DNA from: Micromonospora parva
GTDB lineage: Bacteria > Actinomycetota > Actinomycetes > Mycobacteriales > Micromonosporaceae
NCBI RefSeq assembly: GCF_000718515.1
Contig: NZ_JNZS01000005.1
Coordinates: forward strand, 62,001-126,000
Direction: 5' to 3'
DNA length: 64,000 nucleotides
Below the pieces are notes generated by a model. The model was not told the DNA's origin, searched no databases, and saw only the letters and a program-made list of their open reading frames with translations. Position numbers and translations under genes: made by a program. Shown here one piece after another: positions 34,185 through 43,298 of this stretch (position 1 is its first letter; every line of letters starts with the position of its first letter).

Positions 34185-34823
34185 TCAGGCTGACTCACCT
34201 TGCAGCGGGAAGCTCGCGATGCCCCGCCACGACAGCGCGGCCACCAACGCCTCGGCCTCGGCCTTCGGCACCTGCCGCCCGCCGGCCAGCCAGAACTGCG
34301 CGGCCGTCTCCGCGGCCCCGACCAGCCCGGAGGCGAGCAACTCGGCGTGTGCCCGGCTCACCCCGGTGTCGGAGATGATCGTGTCGGTGATCGCCGCGAT
34401 GCAGCCCTGCTCGACCCGCTCCACCCGCTGCCGCACCGCCGGGTCGTTACGCAGATCCGACTCGAAGACGAGCCGGAACGCCTCACTCTCGTGGTCGACG
34501 AAGTCGAAGTACGCCCGCACGGACGCGCTGACCCGCTCCTTGTTGTCGCTGGTGCCGCGCATCGCTTCCTGCACCTGAGCGACGATGGCGTCACAGTGCG
34601 TGTCGAGCAGCGCCAGGTAGAGATCCATCTTTCCGGGAAAGTGTTGGTAGAGCACCGGCTTCGAGACCCCGGCCCGCTCGGCGATGTCGTCCATCGCGGC
34701 GGCGTGGTAGCCCTGCGCGACGAACACCTCCTGCGCCGCAGCGAGAAGCTGCTTACGACGCGCGGAGCGGGGCAGGCGGGTGGGCCGGCCAGCGGTCTGT
34801 GCACCGTTCCCCGCAGCGGTCAT
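34185..34823 (-). CDS. TetR-family transcriptional regulator
   Basis: The start is ATG 34823 (MTAAGNGAQTAGRP), 6 nt after GGAGG; 212 residues. The N-terminal HTH is canonical TetR: RKQLLAAAQEVFVAQGYHAAAMDDIAERAGVS, then KPVLYQHFPGKMDLYLALL (written here as two separated segments of one domain, about residues 22-70). The ligand-binding C-terminal part is helical. The effector is unknown. It is divergent from the RPSWAGG-repeat protein gene at 34973; the 150-bp spacer would be its natural operator region. It resembles Rv3208 by context. Confidence 0.92.
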   Translation of the reverse strand: MTAAGNGAQTAGRPTRLPRSARRKQLLAAAQEVFVAQGYHAAAMDDIAERAGVSKPVLYQHFPGKMDLYLALLDTHCDAIVAQVQEAMRGTSDNKERVSASVRAYFDFVDHESEAFRLVFESDLRNDPAVRQRVERVEQGCIAAITDTIISDTGVSRAHAELLASGLVGAAETAAQFWLAGGRQVPKAEAEALVAALSWRGIASFPLQGESA

Positions 34824-34972
34824 GGGATCCTCCGAGTTCTCCGTACGAGCCGGCATTTTCCCCCCAGACCGGGCGAGGCCCGTGACCTCCGTTGTGGAAA
34901 TGGCCCGCCGCTGTAACTTATCGCCACTCTCGGCACACGGTAGCCTCAGCGGGGGCGACCAAGGAGCGCGCG

Positions 34973-37900
34973 GTGAGTGAAACAGGGCAACCCGGAGCCG
35001 CCACCCCGGGAGAGCACGGTGACGGAGCGGGTCAGCACGACGACCCGAGCCGTTCCGTCAGCGGGTGGGCGCCACCGGCGGGAGGATGGCCCCGGGCCGC
35101 CGACCGCGAGGACGCCCGGGATGAGGCGCCGCGCTGGCAGCCCGACCCCGCGTCGGGCTGGCGGGCCGCCTCGGCACGACACGGTGACCTGCCATCGCCG
35201 CTGGTCGGACGACCGGACGACCCGGAGCCGCCGGCCCGCGCCAACGGCCACCGCGTCAACGGCGTGCACCCCCCGGACGACGTCAACGGCGTCCACCTCC
35301 CCGGTCTCGAACCGCCAGCGGGACGCCCCACGCCGGTGAGCGCCCCGCCCGGGCTGCCCGCCGAGGGTCGCCCCGGGGCGGCCAGCGACCGGCTCGTGGT
35401 GCCCGCCCAGCGTCCCGCGCCGTCGGCGGAGCAGGGTGTCGCCGAGCCCGACACCGGTCCCGCCCCGCACCCCACCGTCGATCCGGCCGCCGCGCACCGG
35501 GCCCGTTGGGCCGAACCCGGCCTGCCCACCTCGGCCCCACCTGCCGTCCAGGTGCCGCCCGTCGGCACCGCGGCGTCGGGTTTCGAGGTGCCGCCCGGCT
35601 TCCACGCTCCGACCGTCGAGCGGGTGGCCGCCGACGACAGCCCGACCGCGCCACGCGACTGGCGGGACCCGGTCGCACCGGACCACGCGGCGAGTTCGGG
35701 ACGCACCCCGGGCCCGGCCGGGCAGGCCGACGACGGCGAGCCCGGTCGCGCTGCCGAGGCTGCCCGGCCGGCCGACCCGCACCGTCCCGGGGACGCGCAC
35801 CGGGCCGGGGAGTCGTCGGCCATCGAGCCCGACTGGTCGGGGCCGAGCTGGAACCGTCCGAGTTGGGGTGGGGGATGGGCCCCGCCCTGGTCCCGCCAGG
35901 ACGACGAGTCGGTTGGCCCGGCAGCCCGGGACGAGTCGGCGCCGGGTTGGGTCGCCGAGCCCAACCAGCCGTACGAGCCGGTGCGCGCCGAGGTGCCCCG
36001 TCCGTACGAGCCGGTGCGCGCCGATCCAGGCCGTGGCTACGAACCCGGCCGGGGCGAGTCCGAGTCCGCGCCGGAGTCCCCCGTCGAACCGACGAGCGCG
36101 CCACCCGCCGACCGGCCGTCCTGGGCTGGCGGCGGTGCGACGCCGACCAGCGGTCCGCCCGCCGACCGGCCGTCCTGGGCGGCGTCCGGGGCGACCGGCA
36201 GACCTCGGGCCGACCCTCCGTCCTGGGCGGGTGGGGGCGACCCCGACCCCACCAGCGCGCCGCCCGCACGGCCCTCCTGGGCCGGGGGTTCCGATCCGAC
36301 GCCACCCGGTGCGCCGCCGGTGCGGCCGTCCTGGGCGGGCGGGTCCGAGGCGGCGACCAGCGTGCCTCCGGTACGACCGTCCTGGGCGGGCGGGTCCCCA
36401 CCGCCCACGACCAGCGCGCCGTCGACGCGGCCGTCCTGGGCCGGCGGCTCCGATCCGGCACCGGCCAGCTCGCCGCCCACGCGGCCCTCCTGGGCCGCCA
36501 GCCCGTCACCGGCCGACCCGTCAGTCGACGCGCCGGCCGCTGCACCGGCCGGCCCGCCGCCGGCACCGGCCGGGCCACCTCCCGCGCTGGCCGACGCGCC
36601 ACCGGCCCCGGCCGGCCCGTCGCTGGTGGCGGAGCGCCCGTCCTGGACCGGCGGTTCGCCCGCCGCGAGCAGCTCCCGAACCGAGCGGCCGGACTGGTCC
36701 GAGGGCCGGCTCCCCGCGACCCCTGTCGAACGCCCGTCCTGGCCGGCCAGTCGATCGGCCAGCACCGGTGCGGGCGACGGCGGTGAGCCGCCCGCCCGGT
36801 CCCGGCCCGAGACCCGGCCGACCGCCCCGTTCCGGCTCCGGCCGGCGACACCCGAGCCCGGTCCCTCGTCCGTCGAGTCGCCCCAGCCGGCCGCGCCCGC
36901 CAGCGACCTGCCCTCGAAAGACGTCACACCGCCCGCCGCCGAAAAGGGTTCCGGCCGCACCGGTCAGCCCGCACCGTCGCCCGTCTCTCCGTACGCGGCG
37001 CGACGATCCGCCCCGGACCCGACGTCGCCGGCCGACGACGGCCGGCAGTCGGCCCCGAGCGCGGTGGTGCTGCCGCAGCGCGTCCCCGCGGAACCGGACG
37101 TGCCCGTCGTGCCGGAGCCGCCAGCCGTGGAGCCCCCCGCCGAAACCCCGGAACTCGCCCGCATCGCCACCCACCTGCGTCGGGACGACGAGCCAGCCCC
37201 GCTGCGGGAGCGCCCCGAGGGGTTCGATGTCAACGCCATCCTGGACGCCGTCCGGGAGGTGGCAGGTGTCCGCGACGCGGCCCTGCGCCGTACCCCGGCC
37301 GGGGCGCACAGCCTGCGACTGGACCTGGCCGACGGCGCCGACCCGGCCGAGGTGAGCCGGCAGGTGGCCCGGCTTCTCCAGGAGCGGATGGGGTTGGCCG
37401 CGGCCCCGCAGAACGTGCCCGGCCTGCCCAGCACGCCGCCTCCGCCGGTGCGCCGCCGCGCTGCCGAACCCCGACCGGCTGAGCGGCGTACCCCGGAAAC
37501 GCAGAACGCTGCCGCGCGTGATCCCGGCGAGGTTCGGGCGGCCACGTCGCCGACGGCCGCCCGCCCGACCGGCGGTCGGTCCGAGGCCGCGCCGGCTGGC
37601 CCTGAACAGCGGACCAGCACGGACCCGACGCGTCGGCGGCGGTCGAACGCTCCGCACCGGGGCCGGGCCACGGTGGAGGAACCCGGATCGGTCTCCGCCG
37701 CGCCGGCCGGCGCCGCGACCGGTAGCCCGGCGACGCTCGGCACGTCGTACTCCGGTGGTCAGGTGACCACGACAGAGTCCGCGCCGTCCCGGCCGCTGGA
37801 GACCGGCGGCGTCCCGGGGCCCCGGGTGGTGATCGACCACGTGCAGGTCAGCACCTTCGGCCTGGACGCGAACGTCGAGGTCCGGCTGCTGGCCGGGGCC

Positions 37901-38218
37901 GACAGCGCCTCCGGGTACGCCACCGGGCCGGCGGTGGACGGCTACGTGCTGCGGCTCTGCGCGGTGGCGGCGGCCGCCGCCGTGGACGAGTTGTTGCGCG
38001 GCGCGGACAACGCCGAGCGGGGGCGCTGCTTCGTCGAACACGCGGCGGTGGTGCCGTTCGGCAACTGCGAGGTGGCCACCGTGGTGGCGTTGCTGGTCTG
38101 TGAGGGCTGGGTCGAGCAGCTCGCCGGGTCGGCCCTGGTCGCCGGTGATCCCCGTCAGGCGGTGGTCCGGGCGACGTTGGCGGCGGTCAACCGTCGGCTG
38201 GAGGCGCTGCTGTCCTGA
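34973..38218 (+). CDS. Large low-complexity protein with RPSWAGG repeats
   Basis: The start is GTG 34973 (AAGGAG, 6-nt spacing); 1081 residues. The first 700 are disordered, rich in Pro, Ala, Gly, Arg and Ser. Between about residues 380 and 605 there are about 11 repeats of 14-20 residues built on RPSWAGG(S/G) plus a Pro/Ser/Thr spacer. Two conserved segments follow: an alpha/beta unit (FDVNAILDAVREVAGVRDAAL ..., about 745-810) and a C-terminal domain (VVIDHVQVSTFGLDANVEVRLL ..., about 950-1080) with a C near FVEHAAVVPFGNCEV. There is no signal peptide, so it is probably cytosolic. It is divergent from TetR and followed 23 bp later by a hydrolase gene. The function is unknown. Confidence 0.8.
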   Translation: MSETGQPGAATPGEHGDGAGQHDDPSRSVSGWAPPAGGWPRAADREDARDEAPRWQPDPASGWRAASARHGDLPSPLVGRPDDPEPPARANGHRVNGVHPPDDVNGVHLPGLEPPAGRPTPVSAPPGLPAEGRPGAASDRLVVPAQRPAPSAEQGVAEPDTGPAPHPTVDPAAAHRARWAEPGLPTSAPPAVQVPPVGTAASGFEVPPGFHAPTVERVAADDSPTAPRDWRDPVAPDHAASSGRTPGPAGQADDGEPGRAAEAARPADPHRPGDAHRAGESSAIEPDWSGPSWNRPSWGGGWAPPWSRQDDESVGPAARDESAPGWVAEPNQPYEPVRAEVPRPYEPVRADPGRGYEPGRGESESAPESPVEPTSAPPADRPSWAGGGATPTSGPPADRPSWAASGATGRPRADPPSWAGGGDPDPTSAPPARPSWAGGSDPTPPGAPPVRPSWAGGSEAATSVPPVRPSWAGGSPPPTTSAPSTRPSWAGGSDPAPASSPPTRPSWAASPSPADPSVDAPAAAPAGPPPAPAGPPPALADAPPAPAGPSLVAERPSWTGGSPAASSSRTERPDWSEGRLPATPVERPSWPASRSASTGAGDGGEPPARSRPETRPTAPFRLRPATPEPGPSSVESPQPAAPASDLPSKDVTPPAAEKGSGRTGQPAPSPVSPYAARRSAPDPTSPADDGRQSAPSAVVLPQRVPAEPDVPVVPEPPAVEPPAETPELARIATHLRRDDEPAPLRERPEGFDVNAILDAVREVAGVRDAALRRTPAGAHSLRLDLADGADPAEVSRQVARLLQERMGLAAAPQNVPGLPSTPPPPVRRRAAEPRPAERRTPETQNAAARDPGEVRAATSPTAARPTGGRSEAAPAGPEQRTSTDPTRRRRSNAPHRGRATVEEPGSVSAAPAGAATGSPATLGTSYSGGQVTTTESAPSRPLETGGVPGPRVVIDHVQVSTFGLDANVEVRLLAGADSASGYATGPAVDGYVLRLCAVAAAAAVDELLRGADNAERGRCFVEHAAVVPFGNCEVATVVALLVCEGWVEQLAGSALVAGDPRQAVVRATLAAVNRRLEALLS

Positions 38219-38241
38219 GTGGTCCGGGGCAGACTGGAGCA

Positions 38242-39216
38242 ATGAGACGCGCCACCCTCTGGCCGGACCACCTGCTCCCCGACGACCGCGTCCCGCCGCC
38301 GTGGCCGGGCCGGGAAGTCCGGCTCGACGGCCGGGTCACGTACGTGCGGGACACCCCGGCCACCGCCGCTGGCGCGCAGCCGGCGCTGTACGTGCACGGG
38401 CTGGGCGGGTCGTCGCAGAACTGGACGGACCTGGCCGGGCTGCTCGCCGACCGACTGGACGGTCAGGCCATCGACCTGCCCGGCTTCGGCCGGAGCGAGC
38501 CGGGTCCGCGGTACACGATTCCGGCCTTCGCCGATCTGGTGGTCCGCTGGATCGAGCACTCCGGTCGCGGTCCGGTGCACCTGTTCGGCAACTCGCTGGG
38601 CGGCGCGGTCGCGGTCCAGGTCGCCGGGCTCCGGCCGGACCTGGTCCGCACCCTCACATTGATCTCCCCGGCGCTGCCGTTCCTGGACTTCCGGCGCTCG
38701 TTGCAGGGGCGGATGCTGCCGGTGCTCGCCATTCCGCGTGGTGAGCGGCTGGTCGCCCGGCACCTCACCCAGCTCGCGCCGGAGGTGATGGCCCAGCAGG
38801 TGCTGGAGGCGTGCGTCGCCGACCTGAGCCGGATCTGCGATCAGCGTCGGGCCGAGGCGCTGGAGGAGATCCGGGTGCGGTACGAGGCCGAGCACTACGC
38901 CGCCGCGTACGTCCGGACGTTCCGTGGGCTGGTCGCCAGCTTCCTGCGCGCGTACCTGCCGGGGCCGGGGTCGCTGTGGCGCCTCGCCGCGGCGGTACGC
39001 GCACCGACCCTGGTGGTGGGCGGCCGGCAGGACCGCCTTGTCGACGTGCGGGTGGCGCCGCAGACCGCCCGTGTCATTCCGGACAGCCGATTGATGATGC
39101 TCCACGGTGTCGGCCATGTGGCGCAGTTGGAGGTTCCCCGGCTGGTTGCCCGCGCGGTGGTCGGCCTGCTCGCCGAAACGGAGGACGCGGTGGGGCGCTC
39201 TGATCTGGCAGGCTGA
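38242..39216 (+). CDS. Alpha/beta-hydrolase-fold enzyme
   Basis: A 324-residue hydrolase: oxyanion region YVHGLGGSSQNW, nucleophile elbow GNSLGG (Ser near 116), Asp in GGRQDRLVD and catalytic His in GVGHVAQLE. The cap region (about 150-240) is helical. Substrate class could be esters, epoxides or lactones. It is the second gene of a run with the repeat protein (24 bp upstream) and two DUF3152 genes (5 bp downstream). A lipase (LipV, Rv3203) is present in the corresponding mycobacterial region, from memory. Confidence 0.9.
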   Translation: MRRATLWPDHLLPDDRVPPPWPGREVRLDGRVTYVRDTPATAAGAQPALYVHGLGGSSQNWTDLAGLLADRLDGQAIDLPGFGRSEPGPRYTIPAFADLVVRWIEHSGRGPVHLFGNSLGGAVAVQVAGLRPDLVRTLTLISPALPFLDFRRSLQGRMLPVLAIPRGERLVARHLTQLAPEVMAQQVLEACVADLSRICDQRRAEALEEIRVRYEAEHYAAAYVRTFRGLVASFLRAYLPGPGSLWRLAAAVRAPTLVVGGRQDRLVDVRVAPQTARVIPDSRLMMLHGVGHVAQLEVPRLVARAVVGLLAETEDAVGRSDLAG

Positions 39217-39221
39217 CCCGG

Positions 39222-40076
39222 ATGCCCAGCTCAGCCCGCCACCCTGTGCGCCGTCGACGGCGTTTCGCGTTGCTCGCCCAACTGGTGGCGGTGGCGGTGG
39301 CCGTCGGTGCGGCGGTGACGGTGGTCGCCGAAGGGCGGGGCGGGCAACCCGGTGGTGAACGGCTGGCCGCGGAGGAGGTGGGTACGCCTGCCCCGCTGGT
39401 GGCCGGGCCGCTGCCGCCGTCGGCCGACCCGTCGCCCGTCGACGTGGTTTCGCCCAGTCCGTCGCCGGTGTTGCGGGTGCCCGGGCCGGTTCCGAGCGCC
39501 GGTACGGGCAGGTTCGGCTATGACGCGCGCTCCGGCAAGGTGCTGGGTCGGGCGGGTGAGGTGCGGCGGTACCGGGTCGCTGTGGAGTCGGGCAGCGCCG
39601 AGGACGCCGCCGAGTTCGCCGATGCGGTCCAGGTGGCACTGGCCGGGCCGGGCAGTTGGGTCGAGAGCGGCAGGTTGCGGCTTCAGCAGGTTCCCGGGGC
39701 TGCGTCTCGTGACTTCACCGTCTACCTGGCGACCGCCCGGACCGCGGGGCGGATGTGCGCACAGGGTGGGGTGGACATCCGGATCAACGGCCGGCCGTAC
39801 ACGTCCTGTCGGGCACCGGGCAAGGTGATCATCAACCTGGATCGGTGGCGGTTGTCGGTGCCGCACTTCGTCTCGGCCGGTGTGCCGCTGGCGGTCTACC
39901 GCACGTACGTGGTCAACCACGAGGTGGGCCACCAGCTCGGGCATCGGCACGAGCGGTGCCCCGGTGCGGGTCGGGCGGCGCCGGTGATGATGCAGCAGAC
40001 GCTCTTCCTCAACGGGTGCCGGGCCAACCCGTGGCCGTATCTCAACGGGCGTCGGCACGCCGGCCCGGCGCTCTGA
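39222..40076 (+). CDS. DUF3152 membrane-anchored metalloprotease-like protein
   Basis: Encodes 284 residues. A basic N-terminus (RRRRRF) and one hydrophobic segment (about 16-38, ALLAQLVAVAVAVGAAVTVV) anchor or export the protein; then a Pro/Ser linker and the DUF3152 domain (about 100-284). It contains HEVGHQLGHRH, which fits the extended HExxHxxGxxH zinc motif of metzincin proteases, followed by APVMMQQ, a Met-turn-like methionine. Three cysteine pairs (MCAQGG, TSCRAPG, ERCPG, NGCRA) are consistent with disulfides outside the cell. Predicted extracytoplasmic metallopeptidase; the substrate is unknown. The paralogue follows 101 bp downstream. Confidence 0.87.
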   Translation: MPSSARHPVRRRRRFALLAQLVAVAVAVGAAVTVVAEGRGGQPGGERLAAEEVGTPAPLVAGPLPPSADPSPVDVVSPSPSPVLRVPGPVPSAGTGRFGYDARSGKVLGRAGEVRRYRVAVESGSAEDAAEFADAVQVALAGPGSWVESGRLRLQQVPGAASRDFTVYLATARTAGRMCAQGGVDIRINGRPYTSCRAPGKVIINLDRWRLSVPHFVSAGVPLAVYRTYVVNHEVGHQLGHRHERCPGAGRAAPVMMQQTLFLNGCRANPWPYLNGRRHAGPAL

Positions 40077-40094
40077 GGCGATCGGTCCGACTCG

Positions 40095-40177
40095 CCAATA
40101 TCAGTCTCGATCGGGCATCTTGCGGCAATACCGATAAAAACGGTTAAACGCCCGAATAATCTGGCAGGCTCGACGGT
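40095..40177 (+). promoter_or_regulatory. AT-rich presumed promoter region of the second DUF3152 gene
   Basis: The 101-bp gap between the two DUF3152 genes is strikingly A/T-rich for this genome (CCGATAAAAACGGTTAAACG, then GAATAATCTGG), unlike the tight spacing upstream. TTGCGG at about 40121 and GTTAAAC about 20 bp downstream could be -35 and -10 elements. This suggests the second copy has its own promoter; exact boxes are a guess. Confidence 0.35.
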
Positions 40178-40999
40178 ATGACGCCGTCGTCCCCTTACGG
40201 CCCGGCCCGGCCGCCCGACCACCGGTCGGCGCGGCGGGAGGCGCGTCCCACGTTCGTTCGGATGCGCCGACGGCGTCGCCGCAGCATGCTGCTCGGCCTG
40301 CTCGTGCTCGCCGCGGCCATCGGCGTGACGGTGAGCCGGGGCGGCGAGCCGGCAGTCGAGCCGCCGGCCGCCACCCAGGGCGGAATGGGTCACGGCGGTG
40401 GGGTGGCCGCGCACCCGGCGCCCACCAGCTACCCGTCGGTCGGAGCGGGACGCTTCACCGCCGCCGACGGCGAGACCCCCGTGCACGGCACTGACGGTCC
40501 GCTGCGCCGCTACCGGGTCGTCGTCGAACGCGACGCCGGCCAGGACCCCGACGTCTTCGCCGCAACTGTCGACGAGGTGCTGGCCGACCCGCGCAGTTGG
40601 ATCGCCTCCGACGAGCTGCGGGTGCAACGGGTGGCCGACCCGGAGGACGCCGACTTCACCATCTACCTGGCCACCCCGGTCACCTCCGAGCGGATGTGCG
40701 CGGAGGGCGGGTTGACCACCGAGCGCTACACCTCCTGTCGCCTGCCCGGTCAGGTCATCATCAACCTGGCCCGTTGGATGGAGGCGGTCCCCGACTACGG
40801 CGCTTCCCTGGACACCTACCGGACCTACGTCATCAACCACGAGGTGGGTCACGAGTTCGGCGAGGACCACGAGGCGTGCCCCGGCCCGGGGGAGCCCGCT
40901 CCGGTGATGCAACAGCAGACGTACGGCCTGGAAGGCTGCGTCGCCAACGCCTGGCCCTACCTCGACGGCCGTCGCTACGCGGGGGACATCGTCCCCTGA
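40178..40999 (+). CDS. DUF3152 metalloprotease-like paralogue
   Basis: Encodes 273 residues, a tandem paralogue of the previous gene: basic N-terminus (RMRRRRRRSMLLG), one hydrophobic segment, linker and DUF3152 domain. The zinc motif is HEVGHEFGEDH, again a perfect HExxHxxGxxH match, with APVMQQQ in place of APVMMQQ and ending AWPYLDGRRYAG. Lower similarity in the linker and the substitution of the acidic EFGEDHEAC for QLGHRHERC suggest specialised substrate preference. It probably acts outside the membrane. No extra domain. Confidence 0.87.
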   Translation: MTPSSPYGPARPPDHRSARREARPTFVRMRRRRRRSMLLGLLVLAAAIGVTVSRGGEPAVEPPAATQGGMGHGGGVAAHPAPTSYPSVGAGRFTAADGETPVHGTDGPLRRYRVVVERDAGQDPDVFAATVDEVLADPRSWIASDELRVQRVADPEDADFTIYLATPVTSERMCAEGGLTTERYTSCRLPGQVIINLARWMEAVPDYGASLDTYRTYVINHEVGHEFGEDHEACPGPGEPAPVMQQQTYGLEGCVANAWPYLDGRRYAGDIVP

Positions 41000-41122
41000 T
41001 CGACGGGGTCGTCGGTTATTCCCGCTCCCGCATAGCGGACCACGTGTCGTCAGTCATGGCCGAGCGGGGCTCCCGCGAGCAACAATGGCGCGGTTCACAC
41101 CGCCGATCCCGGGGAGTCCACC

Positions 41123-42304
41123 GTGTCGTTGCCCCCGCTCGTCGAGCCCGCCGCCGAGCTGACCGTAGACGAGATCCGCCGCTACTCACGTCACTTGATC
41201 ATCCCGGATGTCGGGGTGACCGGGCAGAAGCGGCTGAAGAACGCCAGGGTGCTCTGTGTCGGCGCCGGTGGCCTCGGGTCGCCCGCCCTGTTGTACCTCG
41301 CCGCGGCCGGGGTCGGCACGCTCGGCATCATCGACTTCGACACCGTCGACGAGTCCAACCTCCAGCGCCAGGTCATCCACGGGGTGTCCGACATCGGCCG
41401 GTCCAAGGCCGAGTCCGCCGCCGCGTCGATCCGCGAGATCAACCCCCTGGTCAACGTGGAGATCCACAACACCGCGCTGGACCGGGAGAACGTCCGCGAG
41501 ATCTTCGCCCAGTACGACCTGATCGTCGACGGCACCGACAACTTCGCCACCCGCTACATGGTGAACGACGCGGCGGTGCTGCTCGGCAAGCCGTACGTCT
41601 GGGGCTCGATCTACCGCTTCGACGGCCAGGCGTCGGTGTTCTGGGCCGAGCACGGCCCCTGCTACCGCTGCCTCTACCCGGAGCCGCCGCCGCCCGGCAT
41701 GGTCCCCTCCTGCGCCGAGGGCGGCGTGCTGGGGGTGCTCTGCGCGTCGATCGGCTCGATCCAGGTGAACGAGGCGATCAAGCTGCTCACCGGCATCGGT
41801 GAGCCGCTGGTCGGCCGCCTGATGGTCTACGACGCCCTGGAGATGGAATACCGCAAGATCAAGGTTCGTAAGGACCCGAACTGCGTGCTCTGCGGCGAGA
41901 ACCCCACCGTCACCGACCTGCTGGAAGACTACGAGGACTTCTGCGGCGCGGTCTCCGAGGAGGCCCAGGAGGCGACGCTCGACGCGACCATCACCGCGCT
42001 GGAGCTCAAGGAGTGGCAGGACGCCGGCAAGGACATCTTCCTCGTCGACGTGCGTGAGCCGGCCGAGTACGAGATCGTCCGGATCCCCGGCGCCACCCTG
42101 ATCCCCAAGGGCGAGATCCTCTCCGGTGAGGCCCTCGCGAAGCTGCCGCAGGACCGGCAGATCGTGCTGCACTGCAAGTCCGGCGTCCGCTCGGCGGAGG
42201 CACTCGCCGCGCTCAAGGCGGCCGGGTTCAAGGACGCCGTGCACGTGCAGGGTGGCGTGCTCTCCTGGATCAAGCAGATCGACCCGTCGCTGCCCGCGTA
42301 CTGA
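41123..42304 (+). CDS. moeZ: MoeZ: E1-like adenylyltransferase with rhodanese domain
   Basis: Encodes 393 residues, the usual MoeZ/MoeBR length. The ThiF/MoeB domain (about 15-265) has YSRHLIIPDVG, the ATP loop GAGGLGSPALLYLAAAG, the ribose Asp in IIDFDTVDESNLQRQ, and two Cys pairs for structural zinc (CYRC and CVLC). The C-terminal rhodanese domain holds the persulfide cysteine in HCKSGVRS. It adenylates and then thiocarboxylates ubiquitin-like sulfur carriers such as CysO, MoaD and ThiS for cysteine, molybdopterin and thiamin synthesis. Gene order after DUF3152 matches mycobacterial moeZ (Rv3206c, from memory). Confidence 0.93.
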   Translation: MSLPPLVEPAAELTVDEIRRYSRHLIIPDVGVTGQKRLKNARVLCVGAGGLGSPALLYLAAAGVGTLGIIDFDTVDESNLQRQVIHGVSDIGRSKAESAAASIREINPLVNVEIHNTALDRENVREIFAQYDLIVDGTDNFATRYMVNDAAVLLGKPYVWGSIYRFDGQASVFWAEHGPCYRCLYPEPPPPGMVPSCAEGGVLGVLCASIGSIQVNEAIKLLTGIGEPLVGRLMVYDALEMEYRKIKVRKDPNCVLCGENPTVTDLLEDYEDFCGAVSEEAQEATLDATITALELKEWQDAGKDIFLVDVREPAEYEIVRIPGATLIPKGEILSGEALAKLPQDRQIVLHCKSGVRSAEALAALKAAGFKDAVHVQGGVLSWIKQIDPSLPAY

Positions 42305-42312
42305 CGATCGGT

Positions 42313-42339
42313 CCGGGGCGGCCCGTCCGGCCGCCCCGG
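42313..42339 (+). terminator. 11-bp stem terminator after moeZ
   Basis: CCGGGGCGGCC (42313-42323) and GGCCGCCCCGG (42329-42339) are perfect complements with a 5-nt CGTCC loop, 9 bp past the moeZ stop. AAATCGA follows. Confidence 0.8.
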
Positions 42340-42449
42340 CAAATCGACGCAGATGACGCCGGGCGGCCGTCCGGCCGGAGCGACGCAGCCATCCCGGGCT
42401 GGCCGATTCCCTGAGGCGGCATCGCGTCTGCGCAGGTAGCGTCTCCGCC

Positions 42450-43286
42450 GTGGTCGACTTGGAAGCCGCGATCGGGTTCGTCGTGGCGCATGGGGATGCG
42501 GTGGAACGCGCCCGCCTCTCCTGGCTCCGCAACGGCACCCCCGTACCCGCCGAGTTGCTGGAGACCGCCGAGGTCGGCCAGTCACCGGACGGCGGTTGGC
42601 CGGCCACCTGGGGCGGCGGGACCGCCTCGATCGACGCCACCTGCTTCCGGCTCGCCGAGCTCGACGACCTGGGTGCCCTCGGTCGCCCTGCCGCTCGCCG
42701 GGCACTGGACTGGCTGGCGTCGCGACAGCAGGCCGACGGCAGTTGGGACGAGGACGCGTCGCTGGCCGACTCGGCCCCGGAGTGGGCCCGGCCCGGCGAT
42801 CCGGAGGCCGGGTTCCTCCAGTCGGCCAACGCCGGTTTCTGGCTCACCGTCGCCGGCCTCGACGCGCGCGCGTCGGGCCCGCTCGACCACCGCGTCGGTG
42901 GGGCGTACGCCGGAGTGGTGCAGGCGGCGGCCCACTCGCTCGCCGCACGGCTGCGCCCGGACGGCAGCTGGCCGTCGTTCCTCGCCGCCGGCTGGCTGAG
43001 CGCGGCGGTGCTGCACCGGCAGGAGATGTTCCAGGAGTCGGCGCGGATCCAGGTGGTGCTCGCCGAGCGGATGCCGAAGATGTCCCCGGGGGAGGTGGCG
43101 TGGCTGGCGGCCACGCTGCGCCGCGCCGGCGTGGACCCACAGGACTGGACCATGGTGCGGGCGTTACGCCGGCTGACCGAGACCCAGCGCAGCGACGGTG
43201 GCTGGGAGAGCGACGACGGCCACCAGTTCGACGTGCACACCACGCTGGCCGCCATCCGGGCGGCCCGCCCCGCGCCGCCCGGCTAG
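42450..43286 (+). CDS. Squalene-cyclase/prenyltransferase-repeat protein
   Basis: Encodes 278 residues from GTG 42450. It has at least three QW-like alpha-alpha-barrel repeats: GQSPDGGWPATWGGG, RQQADGSWDEDASL and a RPDGSWPSF / QRSDGGWESDDG pair. The family includes terpene cyclases and prenyltransferase beta subunits, but the DxDD cyclase motif and zinc ligands were not seen, so an enzymatic role is doubtful. It may correspond by position to Rv3205c (from memory). It is convergent with proA. Confidence 0.8.
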   Translation: MVDLEAAIGFVVAHGDAVERARLSWLRNGTPVPAELLETAEVGQSPDGGWPATWGGGTASIDATCFRLAELDDLGALGRPAARRALDWLASRQQADGSWDEDASLADSAPEWARPGDPEAGFLQSANAGFWLTVAGLDARASGPLDHRVGGAYAGVVQAAAHSLAARLRPDGSWPSFLAAGWLSAAVLHRQEMFQESARIQVVLAERMPKMSPGEVAWLAATLRRAGVDPQDWTMVRALRRLTETQRSDGGWESDDGHQFDVHTTLAAIRAARPAPPG

Positions 43287-43298
43287 CCGCGGCTGCCG

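Noticed and set aside
36114..36790. Possible CRISPR array from regularly spaced repeats
   Set aside because: The repeats are imperfect, in frame and encode RPSWAGG with Pro-rich linkers. Spacers are not of uniform length and no cas genes are present.
42450..43286. Terpene biosynthesis cluster based on squalene-cyclase-type repeats
   Set aside because: No DxDD motif, no prenyl synthase and no tailoring enzymes nearby; neighbours are moeZ and proBA.
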